Assembly: GCA_947630715.1 (NCBI GenBank)
Contig: CANRIP010000005.1
Coordinates: 35,050 to 99,049 of the forward strand
Reading direction: 5' to 3'
Length of the DNA stretch: 64,000 bases
DNA from: an uncultured Acetatifactor sp.
GTDB taxonomy: Bacteria > Bacillota > Clostridia > Lachnospirales > Lachnospiraceae
Shown here: positions 8,276 to 17,658 of the stretch, in pieces
How positions within the stretch are numbered: position 1 is the stretch's first letter
How the letters are laid out: each line of letters begins with the position of its first letter
Position numbers and translations under genes: made by a program
Notes under the pieces: generated by a model
Databases searched by the model: none
Told to the model about the DNA's origin: nothing
The model's input: the letters and a program-made list of their open reading frames with translations, nothing else

Positions 8276-8387
8276 AAACGAACTTTGTTCGTTTGAGAAT
8301 TTGTGCCGGAGCGTCACAAATTCCCTTGATGGCAGACGCGAATTTGAGATTCGCGTCGCCCCGTCGCGAAAACGCTCCGGAATGGAG
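8276..8387 (+). repeat. Structured repeat element, copy 2 (between pheS and pheT)
   Basis: Second copy of the 7068-7179 element. All nine differences I count are transitions, and the last ~55 nt are identical. In the second hairpin, G7091-C7113 of copy 1 is replaced by A8299-T8321 here, a compensatory change. A mismatch in copy 1 (7095/7109) is restored to G-C here (8303/8317). The pseudoknot strands are 8306-8313 and 8373-8380. GGAG at 8384-8387 is the pheT ribosome site, again 6 nt from the start. Confidence 0.8.
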
Positions 8388-8393
8388 AATAAG

Positions 8394-10835
8394 ATGAAAG
8401 TATCCCTGAACTGGTTGAAGGATTATGTAAAGCTCCCCGAGGATATGGATCTGAAAAAGCTGGCCTTTGACCTGACCATGTCCACGGTGGAGGTGGAGAA
8501 TGTTACGGAACTTGCCCGGCAGTTTGACGGTATCCTGGTTGGCGAGCTGAAGGAGGTGCAGCCGCATCCCAACGCGGACCGGCTGCGGGTTTGTAAAGTG
8601 GATATCGCGGACGGTGAGATCCACGATATTGTATGCGGCGGGTCCAACCTTGTCCCGGGGATGAAGGTGGCCGTGGCCTGTCCCGGATCCTGGGTGCGCT
8701 GGCACGGAGAGGGCGAGCCGGTGGAAATCAAGAATACCAAGCTGCGGGGCGTGGCCAGCTACGGCATGATCTGCGCCTCCGTTGAGGTGGGGCTTGCGGA
8801 ACTGTTCCCGGCGGAGGAGGAAACGCAGATCCTGGATCTGTCGGATTTTGACGCTCCGGCCGGAACGCCTCTTTCCAAAGCTTTGGATCTGGAGGATGTG
8901 ATTCTGGAAATCGACAATAAGTCCATGACGAACCGACCCGATCTGTGGGGACACTATGGCATTGCCCGGGAGATCTCGGCTTTGTACCAGCTCCCTCTGG
9001 CGGACTGGAAACCCTTTGCGCCGGGGGACGTGGCGGAATTTCCGGTGGTCATCCAGGATCCGGACCGATGCCCCCGCTATATCGGCGTCAAGCTGGAGGG
9101 AATCGAGGTAAAACCAGCTCCCTTCTATATGCGCAGCAGAATCTGGCGGGTGGGGATGAGGCCCATTAACGCCCTGGTGGATATCACCAACTATGTGATG
9201 CTGGCTCTGGGGCAGCCCACCCATGTGTTTGACTCCAACCAAATTACGGATTATATCTGTGTGCGCCGGGCGCAGGAGAAGGAAGAACTTCTTCTGCTCA
9301 ACGACAGGACGCTTGCGCTGACAAAGGAAGATCTTGTGATCGCGGACAGCGAGGGGGCCGTGGCCCTTGCGGGGGTGATGGGCGGCGCAAGAGACTCTGT
9401 GCTGCCGGAAACCACAAGCGTTATTCTGGAGGTGGCAAATTTTGAGGCGGCGGGAGTGCGCAGCACTGCGCTTCGTTTCGATAACCGTACGGAGGCCTCG
9501 GCCCGGTATGAAAAATCCGTGGATCCCGAGCGGTGCGATCCGGCGCTTTCCATGGCCATGAGCCTGTTTGCGGAAATTTATCCTTCCGTGAAGGTGACCG
9601 CCTTTTCGGATCATTATGTGAAAAAGCTGGCGAGGAAGGAGCTGGATGTGGAGCTGGATTGGTTGAACCGCAGGCTCGGCAAGCGGATTCCCAACCAGCA
9701 GATCGCCGCAAAGTTAAAGCTCCTTGGGTTTGACATCAGCTTTACCAGCGACGTGATGCATATTGTGGTTCCCACCTGGCGGTCCACGGGGGATGTGGGG
9801 ATCAAGGCGGACATCATGGAAGAAGTGGCCCGGATGTACGGCTATGAAAACTTTGAGCCCACCACCATCGTCACCAGCTTTGAAGGGGCCGTCAACCAGC
9901 TTGACATGGATTTGGTCAGGAAAATCAAGGAGTACCTGGCGTTTCGCTGCGGTCTTTGGGAGGTGTTTACCTATCCCTGGATGGAGGATGAAACCGTAAA
10001 CGCCGTTCTTCAGAGCACGGAGGGGATCCTAAAGCTTTCCACTCCCCCCGCGCCCAACGAAAGCTATATCCGTTCCTCCCTTCTTCCCAACCTTTGCAGG
10101 GCGGTGGCGGAAAATGAAAGATATTTCAGCGAATTCAGTATTTTTGAGGAGGCCCAGGTCTTTCACGACTCGGACTACCAAAGCCCTTATGACGAGCGGG
10201 AAAAGCTGCCCTCCCAGCGGCGGAATCTGGCGGCCGCTTTCGCCGGCAGCGGGGAAAAGGTTCAGGAATTGTTCCGAAGGGCGAAGGGCGTGGTGGAAAA
10301 CATGCCCCGCCTGACCCATATGGAAGCATTTTCCATGCGCCGCGTGGAAAAACCGGTATGGGCGGATGACACGGTATGGCTGAATCTGTACCTGGGGGAG
10401 CAGAGGGTAGGCAATCTGGCCCTGCTTTCCCGGAAAGTATCCATGGCCGTGGGGATCAAAAATCTTGCCGCCGTGTTCTTTGAACTGGATCTGGACGCCT
10501 TAAAACCCCTGCGGTCCCGTACCAATGAATTCAGCCACCTGGCGGAGTACCCTATGATCGACTACGATTTGTCCATGCTGTTCGACGCGCAGATCAAGTG
10601 GGAGAACATCGAGGAATCGGCGCTGAAACGAAAGAACCGGGAAAGCTATTTGCAGAAGGTGGCGTTTGTGGACGAATACAAGGGAGCGCAGATCCCTGCC
10701 GGGAAAAAATCCGTCACCATCCGGCTGACCATCGGCTCTGAGGAAAAAACCTTAAAGTCGGAGGAAATCGAAAAATGCGCGGACAGCGTGATCAAACAGT
10801 TGGAAAAGGATCTGAAGGGCGAACTTCGCAGATAA
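8394..10835 (+). CDS. pheT: Phenylalanyl-tRNA synthetase beta subunit (813 aa)
   Basis: Large PheRS subunit for tRNA binding and editing of mischarged Tyr-tRNA-Phe. Domains in order: MKVSLNWLKDYV start; EMAP/OB tRNA-binding domain (about 40-155, with HPNADRLRVCKVD); B3/4 editing domain (about 205-395, with NALVDITNYVMLALGQPTHVFD and the GVMGG region); B5 domain (about 405-475); catalytic-like core; and C-terminal anticodon-binding FDX-ACB domain (about 715-805, AEYPMIDYDLSMLFD). Normal length for the family. The start ATG at 8394 has the repeat-derived GGAG. Upstream in-frame sequence is the repeat and is not counted. Transcription from the pheS leader is likely, with copy 2 giving pheT its own translational control. 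Confidence 0.95.
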   Translation: MKVSLNWLKDYVKLPEDMDLKKLAFDLTMSTVEVENVTELARQFDGILVGELKEVQPHPNADRLRVCKVDIADGEIHDIVCGGSNLVPGMKVAVACPGSWVRWHGEGEPVEIKNTKLRGVASYGMICASVEVGLAELFPAEEETQILDLSDFDAPAGTPLSKALDLEDVILEIDNKSMTNRPDLWGHYGIAREISALYQLPLADWKPFAPGDVAEFPVVIQDPDRCPRYIGVKLEGIEVKPAPFYMRSRIWRVGMRPINALVDITNYVMLALGQPTHVFDSNQITDYICVRRAQEKEELLLLNDRTLALTKEDLVIADSEGAVALAGVMGGARDSVLPETTSVILEVANFEAAGVRSTALRFDNRTEASARYEKSVDPERCDPALSMAMSLFAEIYPSVKVTAFSDHYVKKLARKELDVELDWLNRRLGKRIPNQQIAAKLKLLGFDISFTSDVMHIVVPTWRSTGDVGIKADIMEEVARMYGYENFEPTTIVTSFEGAVNQLDMDLVRKIKEYLAFRCGLWEVFTYPWMEDETVNAVLQSTEGILKLSTPPAPNESYIRSSLLPNLCRAVAENERYFSEFSIFEEAQVFHDSDYQSPYDEREKLPSQRRNLAAAFAGSGEKVQELFRRAKGVVENMPRLTHMEAFSMRRVEKPVWADDTVWLNLYLGEQRVGNLALLSRKVSMAVGIKNLAAVFFELDLDALKPLRSRTNEFSHLAEYPMIDYDLSMLFDAQIKWENIEESALKRKNRESYLQKVAFVDEYKGAQIPAGKKSVTIRLTIGSEEKTLKSEEIEKCADSVIKQLEKDLKGELRR

Positions 10836-10872
10836 ATGCAGCGCACGGCGCGGACAGGAGAGGGAAGGCAAA

Positions 10873-12303
10873 ATGGAAAGAAGTAATGTCTGGAAAAATT
10901 ACAGTCAAAAGCAGGTCAAGGAGCTGGAAAGGCTGAATCTGGAGTACCGCGAATTCCTGGACAACGGTAAAACCGAACGGGAGTGCATCGACACCATTGT
11001 CAACACGATTGAAAAAGAAGGGTACCGGGAGCTGGACAGTCTGATCAGGGACGGGAAGACTCTGAAGGAGGGGGACAAGGTTTACAGCGTCTGGATGAAT
11101 AAGTCCATCGCCATGTTCCGGCTGGGGGAAAAGCCTCTTTCCGAGGGAATGAACATCCTGGGCGCTCATATTGACAGTCCCAGGCTGGATGTGAAACAGA
11201 ATCCTCTTTATGAGGAGGGCGGATTTGCCTATCTGGATACGCACTATTACGGCGGCGTCAAGAAATATCAGTGGGTGACCATTCCGCTGGCGCTGCACGG
11301 GGTCATTGTGAAAAAGGACGGTTCCACCGTGGAGATCAATATCGGAGAGGATCCGGACGATCCGGTGTTCTTTGTCTCCGATCTTCTGGTTCACCTGGCC
11401 GGAGAACAGATGGAGAAAAAGGCGGCAAAGGTGATCGAGGGGGAGGCTCTGGATCTGATTGTGGGAAACCGGCCTCTTGTCATTGACGGCAAACAAAAGA
11501 AAGCGGGAGAAACGCCCAAGGAACAGGCCAAAGAGGAAGTGAAGGCCGGTGTGCTGCATCTTCTGAAGGAAACCTATGGGGTGGAGGAAGAAGACTTCCT
11601 TTCCGCGGAGCTTGAGATCGTACCCGCCGGAAAGGCCAGGGAAGCAGGACTGGACCGCAGCATGATTCTGGCCTACGGCCAGGACGACAGGGTATGCGCC
11701 TTTACCTCCATGCGGGCCATGCTGGACGGCAGGAATTTCAGCCGCACCGCCTGCTGTATCCTGGTGGATAAGGAGGAAATCGGATCCGTGGGAGCAACGG
11801 GAATGCAGTCCCGGTTTTTTGAAAACGCGGTGGCGGAGCTGATGAATCTCTGCGGGGATTACAGCGAGCTGAACCTGCGCCGGTGCCTGGCCCATAGCTG
11901 TATGCTTTCCTCCGACGTAAGCGCAGGGTTCGATCCCGCTTACGCGTCGTGCTTTGAAAAGAAGAACGCGGCGTTTCTGGGGAACGGGATGGTGTTTAAT
12001 AAATTTACCGGCTCCAGGGGAAAAAGCGGCTCCAACGACGCCAACGCGGAGTATCTGGCCCATCTTCGGGACGTGCTGGAAAAAAGAAAGGTCTGCTATC
12101 AGACGGCGGAGCTTGGAAAAGTGGACGTGGGCGGAGGCGGAACCATCGCTTATATCCTGGCTTTGTACGGCATGAACGTGGTGGACAGCGGCGTCGCGGT
12201 TTTGAATATGCATGCGCCCTGGGAGGCCACCAGCAAGGCGGATGTTTATGAGGCGTACCGGGGATATATCGCCTTTGTGGAAGAGGCATCGATGGGATGC
12301 TGA
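10873..12303 (+). CDS. M18-family aminopeptidase (476 aa)
   Basis: Cytoplasmic di-zinc aminopeptidase of the aspartyl aminopeptidase (M18) family, removing N-terminal residues from peptides. Metal and catalytic motifs: [12 protein letters not shown] (first His/Asp), [11 protein letters not shown] (adjacent Glu pair), [12 protein letters not shown] (Asp) and a final [14 protein letters not shown] small domain is inserted between the halves (about residues 150-260). The start ATG at 10873 follows GGAGAGGGAAGG-like sequence. Its last bases overlap queA by 7 bp, so the two are probably translationally coupled. Confidence 0.9.
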   Translation: MERSNVWKNYSQKQVKELERLNLEYREFLDNGKTERECIDTIVNTIEKEGYRELDSLIRDGKTLKEGDKVYSVWMNKSIAMFRLGEKPLSEGMNILGAHIDSPRLDVKQNPLYEEGGFAYLDTHYYGGVKKYQWVTIPLALHGVIVKKDGSTVEINIGEDPDDPVFFVSDLLVHLAGEQMEKKAAKVIEGEALDLIVGNRPLVIDGKQKKAGETPKEQAKEEVKAGVLHLLKETYGVEEEDFLSAELEIVPAGKAREAGLDRSMILAYGQDDRVCAFTSMRAMLDGRNFSRTACCILVDKEEIGSVGATGMQSRFFENAVAELMNLCGDYSELNLRRCLAHSCMLSSDVSAGFDPAYASCFEKKNAAFLGNGMVFNKFTGSRGKSGSNDANAEYLAHLRDVLEKRKVCYQTAELGKVDVGGGGTIAYILALYGMNVVDSGVAVLNMHAPWEATSKADVYEAYRGYIAFVEEASMGC

Positions 12304-13325
12304 AAAAATCTGACTTTTACTATGAACTGCCTCCGGAGCTGATCGCCCAGGATCCGCTGGAGGACCGGGCCGCCTCCAGGCTGATGACCCTGGATAAGCA
12401 TACCGGCCGGACGGGGCATCACGTTTTCCGGGAAATCGTGGATTTCCTCCAGCCCGGGGACTGCCTGGTGCTCAATGACACGAAGGTCATTCCCGCCAGG
12501 CTCCTGGGGGAGAAGGAGGGATCCGGCGGCCGTGTGGAGGTGCTGTTGCTCAAGCGGCAGGAAACGGATCTGTGGGAGACGCTGGTCAAGCCCGGCAAGC
12601 GCTGTAAGCCCGGGACGCGGCTTTCCTTTGGGGACGGGATTCTGAAGGGGCAGGTGCTGGAAACGCTGGAGGACGGGAACCGGCTGATTCGCTTTTCCCA
12701 TGATGGGATTTTTGAAGAAATTCTGGATCGTCTGGGAGAAATGCCTCTGCCGCCCTATATTACCCACAAGCTGAAGGACCGTGACAGATATCAGACCGTT
12801 TACGCCAGGTATGAGGGGTCGGCGGCGGCTCCCACGGCGGGCCTGCACTTTACGGAGGAACTGTTGAAACAAATCCAGGAAAAGGGCGTACAGGTGGTTT
12901 ATGTCACCCTCCATGTGGGGCTGGGTACCTTTCGGCCCGTAAAGGAAGAAAACATCACGGATCATCATATGCACTCCGAGTTTTACCAGGTTTCCGAACA
13001 GGCCGCGGAACGGATCCGCCAGGCAAAGGAAGCCGGGAAAAGGGTGATCTGTGTGGGAACCACGGCCTGCCGGACGCTGGAGAGCGCGGCGGACGAAAGC
13101 GGCAGGGTGCGTCCCGGCAGCGGAAATACGGAAATTTTTATTTACCCCGGATATCGGTTCAGGGTTTTGGACGGATTGATCACCAATTTTCATCTGCCCG
13201 AGTCCACGCTGATTATGCTGGTCAGCGCTCTTGCCGGCAGGGAGAACGTGCTGCGGGCTTACGAGGAGGCAGTGAGAGAGAAGTATCGATTTTTCAGCTT
13301 TGGGGACGCCATGTTCATTTCCTGA
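12297..13325 (+). CDS. queA: S-adenosylmethionine:tRNA ribosyltransferase-isomerase (342 aa)
   Basis: QueA transfers and isomerises the ribosyl part of SAM onto preQ1 in tRNA to give epoxyqueuosine. The protein starts [18 protein letters not shown] and contains [33 protein letters not shown], the [12 protein letters not shown] signature, [13 protein letters not shown] and a terminal FGDAMFIS. Length is normal. The start overlaps the end of the M18 gene (ATG at 12297 within GGGATGCTGA). Queuosine genes such as tgt are not in the window. Confidence 0.95.
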   Translation: MLKKSDFYYELPPELIAQDPLEDRAASRLMTLDKHTGRTGHHVFREIVDFLQPGDCLVLNDTKVIPARLLGEKEGSGGRVEVLLLKRQETDLWETLVKPGKRCKPGTRLSFGDGILKGQVLETLEDGNRLIRFSHDGIFEEILDRLGEMPLPPYITHKLKDRDRYQTVYARYEGSAAAPTAGLHFTEELLKQIQEKGVQVVYVTLHVGLGTFRPVKEENITDHHMHSEFYQVSEQAAERIRQAKEAGKRVICVGTTACRTLESAADESGRVRPGSGNTEIFIYPGYRFRVLDGLITNFHLPESTLIMLVSALAGRENVLRAYEEAVREKYRFFSFGDAMFIS

Positions 13326-13373
13326 GAAAAAGGCGGAAACGGCGGCGGGGGCAAAACAAGGATAAGGGAAACC

Positions 13374-13943
13374 ATGAGACAGTCAGAAACCGGAGAAAAC
13401 AGAAAAAAGCTATTTCGTTCGTTTCCCGCGGCGATCCTGCTGGCGGCGCTTTATCGTCTGATTTTCGGGTTTTCTGCCCAGGACGGGGAGCATTCCGGAA
13501 ATTTAAGCCTGCGCATTTCCCAGGGCGTGGTGGAGGCATTGGATTTTTTGTCGGCGCGGCGGATCAGCCGGCAGAGCCAGGGCAGATATCTGCTGGAGGA
13601 ATTGGCTTTGTTTTTTGAACATCCCATCAGGAAACTGGCTCATTTCAGCGAGTACGCCTGTATGGGGATTCTGCTGTACTGGCTTTTACGCCCCTGGATG
13701 GAACGAGGGAAGAAGATGTATTTGTTGATTGTGCTATGGGTTTTCCTTTCCGGAGCGCTGGATGAGTTTCATCAGATTTTTGTGCCGGACAGATGGGGCA
13801 GCCCGGCGGACGTACTTCTTGACACCCTGGGCGGTATGTTCGGGCTGTTTCTCTGCGCAGCCGCCTCAAGGCTGTGGCGGCGTTTCGGCAAAAAGGACGG
13901 ACAGGCCCCTTCCCTGCGAAACCGGCGAAAGGCGGACTCCTGA
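13374..13943 (+). CDS. VanZ-family membrane protein (189 aa)
   Basis: Small membrane protein of the VanZ family, named for the teicoplanin-resistance accessory protein; most members have unknown roles. After a short charged N-terminus come hydrophobic helices (about residues 15-30, 85-105, 115-135 and 145-170). The family's conserved patterns are KLAHFSEYACMGILLYW, SGALDEFHQIFVPDRWGS and DVLLDTLGG. It lies 48 bp after queA on the same strand, but nothing links it to tRNA modification. Start ATG 13374. Confidence 0.8.
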   Translation: MRQSETGENRKKLFRSFPAAILLAALYRLIFGFSAQDGEHSGNLSLRISQGVVEALDFLSARRISRQSQGRYLLEELALFFEHPIRKLAHFSEYACMGILLYWLLRPWMERGKKMYLLIVLWVFLSGALDEFHQIFVPDRWGSPADVLLDTLGGMFGLFLCAAASRLWRRFGKKDGQAPSLRNRRKADS

Positions 13944-13970
13944 GGGCGTCTTTGGCCCGGCCGCGGGAGT

Positions 13971-15071
13971 TTAATCCCGGCTGTGTACGCAGTAGCCGGC
14001 CTCCTGCAAAAGCCGGATCCCCTCCTTCATGGAGCTTTCCTGATAGAATTCCACACGCAGTACGCCATCCTCCGATTCCCGGTTGTGAGAGATGGCGATA
14101 TTTTTTATGCTCAACTGACGATCCGCGAGCAGGGTGACAATATGCGCCAGCGCGCCGGCCCGGTCCGCAATGTCCACATGGATGCTGAAGGAGCGCTTGA
14201 TGGGCCCGCTGGAGGCGTCGGCAAAGGAATCCCGGTAGATGCGGGCGCCGTTAAACAGCCGGTAAAGCAGATCCTCGTCCCGGTTGTCGATGGCGGCTTT
14301 AAATTCCGTGAGAGAATCGATATAGCGGGAGAGAATCGCGGAAATATTGTCGCCGTTGGCCAGACAGATATTCTGCCACATCACGGAGGACGAGGAGGCA
14401 ATCCGGGTGATATCCTTGAATCCCCCCGCCGCGATGGTCCGCATAATGCCATCCGGCGAATCGTTGTCCCGGATCAGGTTGACCAGGGAGGCGGCTGCCA
14501 CATGGGGAAGATGGCTGACGGCGGCGGTCACGGCGTCATGGGCCTGAGGATTCAGGATCATGGGAATGGCGTTCATTTTTTCCACCAGCAGGCGGAACCG
14601 ATCCACCTTTTCCCGGGGAACCGCGGGGGACGGCGTCAGGATATAATAAGCGTTTTCCAAAAGCGAAGCCTTGGAATTGGCGTATCCCACCCGTTCGCTG
14701 CCGGTCATGGGATGTCCGCCGATAAAACAGTGGGAAAGGCCGGCCTTCGCTACCGTGCGGTGGATGGAGGCCTTTACGCTTCCCACGTCCGTCAGGATGC
14801 AGTCGGGGGAGAGATCCTCCCGGATGGTTTCCAGATTCTGGTCGTTGCTCCGGACGGGAGCGCACAGGAACAGGTAATCGCAGTGGGAAAAGCTGTGCTC
14901 CATGGTTTTGGCAGCCACGTCCACTACGCCCTCCCGGCAGGCGGCGGCGACCGCCTCCCCGTTTGTGTCATACGCCGTGATCCAAAGCTCCGGCACGGAC
15001 TGGCGCAGCGCTTTGGCGATGGAGCCGCCGATCAGGCCCAGGCCGATAAAACCGCATCGTAACTGTGACAT
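13971..15071 (-). CDS. tyrA: Prephenate dehydrogenase with ACT domain (366 aa)
   Basis: NAD-dependent oxidative decarboxylation of prephenate to 4-hydroxyphenylpyruvate in tyrosine synthesis. The Rossmann fold begins at residue 6 with GFIGLGLIGGSIAKAL. The catalytic region includes FIGGHPMTGSERVGY, and SHLPHVAAASLVNL follows. Residues ~290-366 form an ACT domain (FSIHVDIADRAGALAHIVTLL), which in relatives provides tyrosine feedback inhibition. It is transcribed divergently from the EF-G paralogue and convergently with the VanZ gene, whose stop is only 27 bp away. No other aromatic genes are in the window. Confidence 0.93.
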   Translation of the reverse strand: MSQLRCGFIGLGLIGGSIAKALRQSVPELWITAYDTNGEAVAAACREGVVDVAAKTMEHSFSHCDYLFLCAPVRSNDQNLETIREDLSPDCILTDVGSVKASIHRTVAKAGLSHCFIGGHPMTGSERVGYANSKASLLENAYYILTPSPAVPREKVDRFRLLVEKMNAIPMILNPQAHDAVTAAVSHLPHVAAASLVNLIRDNDSPDGIMRTIAAGGFKDITRIASSSSVMWQNICLANGDNISAILSRYIDSLTEFKAAIDNRDEDLLYRLFNGARIYRDSFADASSGPIKRSFSIHVDIADRAGALAHIVTLLADRQLSIKNIAISHNRESEDGVLRVEFYQESSMKEGIRLLQEAGYCVHSRD

Positions 15072-15135
15072 ACTCGTCCCTTCCTTTTTGAAGATTCGGG
15101 ACAGCTTTCTCCCGGGGAGAGGCTGTTCCCTTCAC

Positions 15136-15164
15136 ACTATAACACTTTAAAGCACGAAAAGCAA
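15136..15164 (-). promoter_or_regulatory. Promoter of tyrA
   Basis: On the minus strand TTGCTT (15164-15159) and TATAGT (15141-15136) are separated by 17 bp. Confidence 0.6.
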
Positions 15165-15209
15165 GATGGGCCGTGAGGATGAAAAATCGGAAAATACAAC
15201 AACAATATC

Positions 15210-15238
15210 TTGTAAAAAGGAAGAATGTTTAGTAAAAT
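15210..15238 (+). promoter_or_regulatory. Promoter of the EF-G paralogue
   Basis: TTGTAA (15210-15215), 17-bp spacer, TAAAAT (15233-15238). The coding start follows after about 75 bp, with a GGAGG ribosome site. Confidence 0.65.
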
Positions 15239-15314
15239 ATCCTTATGGGAGCGGAAAAATCCGGCCATGGATATGGCAATATACCCTAAAATCAATTAAT
15301 CGGAGGAATCTCAT

Positions 15315-17408
15315 ATGAAAGTTTACACAACCGACAAGATTCGCAACGTGGTGCTGCTGGGGCATGGAGGCAGCGGAAAGACCAGTCTTGCGGAGGCCAT
15401 GGCGTACCTTTCCGGCGTCACCTCCAGAATGGGAAAGATATCGGATAAAAACACAATCAGCGATTACGGCAAGGAAGAACAGAAACGCCAGTTTTCCATC
15501 AGCACCTCGGTGATCCCCATCGAATGGGAGGGCTGTAAGATCAATATCCTGGATACGCCCGGCTATTTTGACTTTGTAGGGGAGGTGGAGGAGGCTGTCA
15601 GCGCGGCGGGCGCGGCGGTTATTGTGGTCAACGGGAAATCCGGCATTGAGGTCGGCACCCAGAAGGCCTGGGAGTTGTGTGAGAAATACAAGCTGCCCCG
15701 GTTCGTGTATGTGTCCAACATGGACGTGGACAACGCGTCCTTCCGCCAGGTGGTGGAGGACATGACCGCCATGTACGGCAAGAAAATGGCCCCTTTTCAT
15801 CTGCCTATCCGTGAGAGCGAAAAATTTGTGGGCTATGTAAACGTGGTGTCGGAAACCGGAAACCGCTGGCAGGGCAAGGAAGTGGTTCCCTGCGAGATTC
15901 CCGAGTACAACAGGGCAAACCTGGAGATCTGCCGGAACACCTTGATGGAGGCGGTGGCCGAAACCAGCGAGGAAATGATGGAGCGGTATTTCGCCGGGGA
16001 GACTTTCTCCGAGGCGGAAATCAGGGCCGCTCTGCGCACCAACGTGTGCGACTGCGACATTTTTCCCATGACCATGGGCTCCAACGTTCTCTGCCAGGGC
16101 GTGTATACGCTGCTGGATGATATTGTAAAATATATGCCCAGCCCCGAGAACCGCAAGGTGGCGGGCATCCAGATGAAGACCAACGAGATTTACAACGGGG
16201 ATTACGATTTTGCAAAGGCCAAGTCCGCGTACATCTGGAAAACCATTGTGGATCCCTTTATCGGCAAATATTCCCTGATTAAAGTGAATTCCGGCGTTTT
16301 AAAAACCGACGATCTGCTCTACAACGTGGATAAGGATATCGAGGAAAAGATCGGGAAGCTGTATGTGCTTCAGGGCAACCACCCCCAGGAGGTGCCGGAG
16401 CTGCATGCGGGGGATATCGGCGCTCTGGCAAAGCTGACGGGCGCCCGCACGGGCGACAGCCTTTCCACAAAGACGACTCCCATCAAGTTCGGCAGATTTG
16501 AGATTTCCACGCCCTATACTTACATGCGCTATAAGCCGAAGAACAAAGGGGATGTGGATAAAATCTCCCAGGCCCTTCAGAAGATCACCCATGAGGATCT
16601 GACCGTCCGGGTGGTAAACGATTCCGACAACCGCCAGATGCTTTTGTACGGCATGGGAGATCAGCATCTGGAGATCATAGCCAGCCGGCTGCAGAACGAG
16701 TATAAGGTGGAAGTGGAGCTGGATCGGCCCAAGATCGCCTATCGGGAGACGATCAAGAAACAGTCGGACGTGGAGTACAAATACAAGAAACAGTCCGGCG
16801 GACACGGCCAGTACGGCCATGTGAAAATGCGGTTCTCCCCCTCCAACGATCTGGAGAAACCCTATGTATTTGAGCAGGAGGTTGTGGGCGGAGCAGTGCC
16901 TAAGAATTATTATCCCGCCGTGGAGAAGGGTCTGCAGGAATCCGTGCAGCGCGGGCCGTTAGCGGCTTATCCCGTGGTGGGCGTGAAGGCGGTGCTGTAT
17001 GACGGATCCTACCATCCGGTGGATTCCTCGGAGCAGGCATTCAAGGTGGCGGCTGTCCAGGCTTTCCGGAAGGGATTCATGGAGGCGGGGCCGGTTTTGT
17101 TAGAGCCGATCGCGTCTTTGAAGGTCACGGTGCCTGACGCTTACACGGGGGATGTGATGGGAGATCTGAATAAGCGCAGAGGCCGGGTGCTTGGCATGAC
17201 TCCGGTGCTGGGAGGCAGACAGATCATTGAGGCGGATATTCCCATGAGCAGCCTTTACGGGTATTGTACCGATCTGCGTTCCATGACCGGCGGCAGAGGC
17301 GAGTATTCCTATGAATTTGCCCGCTATGAGCAGGCTCCCTCCGATGTGCAGGAGAAAGAGGTGGCCGAAAGAGCGGCCAAGGTGGCTGAAAATAACGGCG
17401 AAGATTAA
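15315..17408 (+). CDS. Elongation factor G-like GTPase (EF-G paralogue, 697 aa)
   Basis: Five-domain EF-G-like translational GTPase. G1 is GHGGSGKTS (about 16-24), G3 is DTPGYFDF (about 80-87), and domains II-V follow, including the ribosome-contacting loop region SGGHGQYGHVKMRF and RGRVLGM. Two canonical elements differ. The catalytic DTPGH histidine is Tyr (DTPGY), and the NKxD guanine-specificity motif reads SNMD (about 134-137). These changes are typical of the EF-G-like paralogue group rather than the housekeeping translocase, and the gene is not in a str operon. It may act under special conditions or in recycling; the exact role is unknown. Start ATG 15315 after CGGAGG. Confidence 0.85.
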   Translation: MKVYTTDKIRNVVLLGHGGSGKTSLAEAMAYLSGVTSRMGKISDKNTISDYGKEEQKRQFSISTSVIPIEWEGCKINILDTPGYFDFVGEVEEAVSAAGAAVIVVNGKSGIEVGTQKAWELCEKYKLPRFVYVSNMDVDNASFRQVVEDMTAMYGKKMAPFHLPIRESEKFVGYVNVVSETGNRWQGKEVVPCEIPEYNRANLEICRNTLMEAVAETSEEMMERYFAGETFSEAEIRAALRTNVCDCDIFPMTMGSNVLCQGVYTLLDDIVKYMPSPENRKVAGIQMKTNEIYNGDYDFAKAKSAYIWKTIVDPFIGKYSLIKVNSGVLKTDDLLYNVDKDIEEKIGKLYVLQGNHPQEVPELHAGDIGALAKLTGARTGDSLSTKTTPIKFGRFEISTPYTYMRYKPKNKGDVDKISQALQKITHEDLTVRVVNDSDNRQMLLYGMGDQHLEIIASRLQNEYKVEVELDRPKIAYRETIKKQSDVEYKYKKQSGGHGQYGHVKMRFSPSNDLEKPYVFEQEVVGGAVPKNYYPAVEKGLQESVQRGPLAAYPVVGVKAVLYDGSYHPVDSSEQAFKVAAVQAFRKGFMEAGPVLLEPIASLKVTVPDAYTGDVMGDLNKRRGRVLGMTPVLGGRQIIEADIPMSSLYGYCTDLRSMTGGRGEYSYEFARYEQAPSDVQEKEVAERAAKVAENNGED

Positions 17409-17535
17409 CGGGAGAACGGATCGGGCCAGGGACGCCGCCCGGCAGATCCTATCCGGCGGCGTCACCTCCAAGGCCGCAATGATGCAGGAATCTCTCCGGC
17501 CGTAATGCAGGAAACTTTCCGGCGGTAATTACTCC

Positions 17536-17564
17536 TTGACAGAAAACGCTAAAACGGATAAAAT
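17536..17564 (+). promoter_or_regulatory. Promoter of leuS
   Basis: TTGACA (17536-17541), 17-bp spacer, TAAAAT (17559-17564). It predicts a transcript start near 17571, only about 30 nt before the T-box antiterminator. Confidence 0.75.
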
Positions 17565-17601
17565 AAGTACAGTTTTTTTGGAATCCTATCCGGCGGCGGA
17601 T

Positions 17602-17658
17602 CAGAGCGGTACCACGGTAAGAGAGCCCTTTCGTCTCTGAATGGCGAGAGGGCTTTTT
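17602..17658 (+). promoter_or_regulatory. T-box antiterminator/terminator without visible Stem I (leuS leader)
   Basis: AGAGCGGTACCACGG (17603-17617) matches the T-box core. CAGAG (17602-17606) can pair with CTCTG (17635-17639), leaving a 7-nt bulge CGGTACC, and ACG/CGT forms the inner helix, exactly the antiterminator layout. The competing terminator is an 11-bp stem (17624-17634/17644-17654) with a T-run to 17658. The bulge reads CGGT where tRNA-sensing T-boxes have TGGN, and the promoter leaves no room for a specifier Stem I. Confidence 0.75.

Noticed and set aside
13983..15062. 359-aa plus-strand ORF opposite tyrA
   Set aside because: Antisense shadow of a prephenate dehydrogenase with intact motifs and its own promoter.
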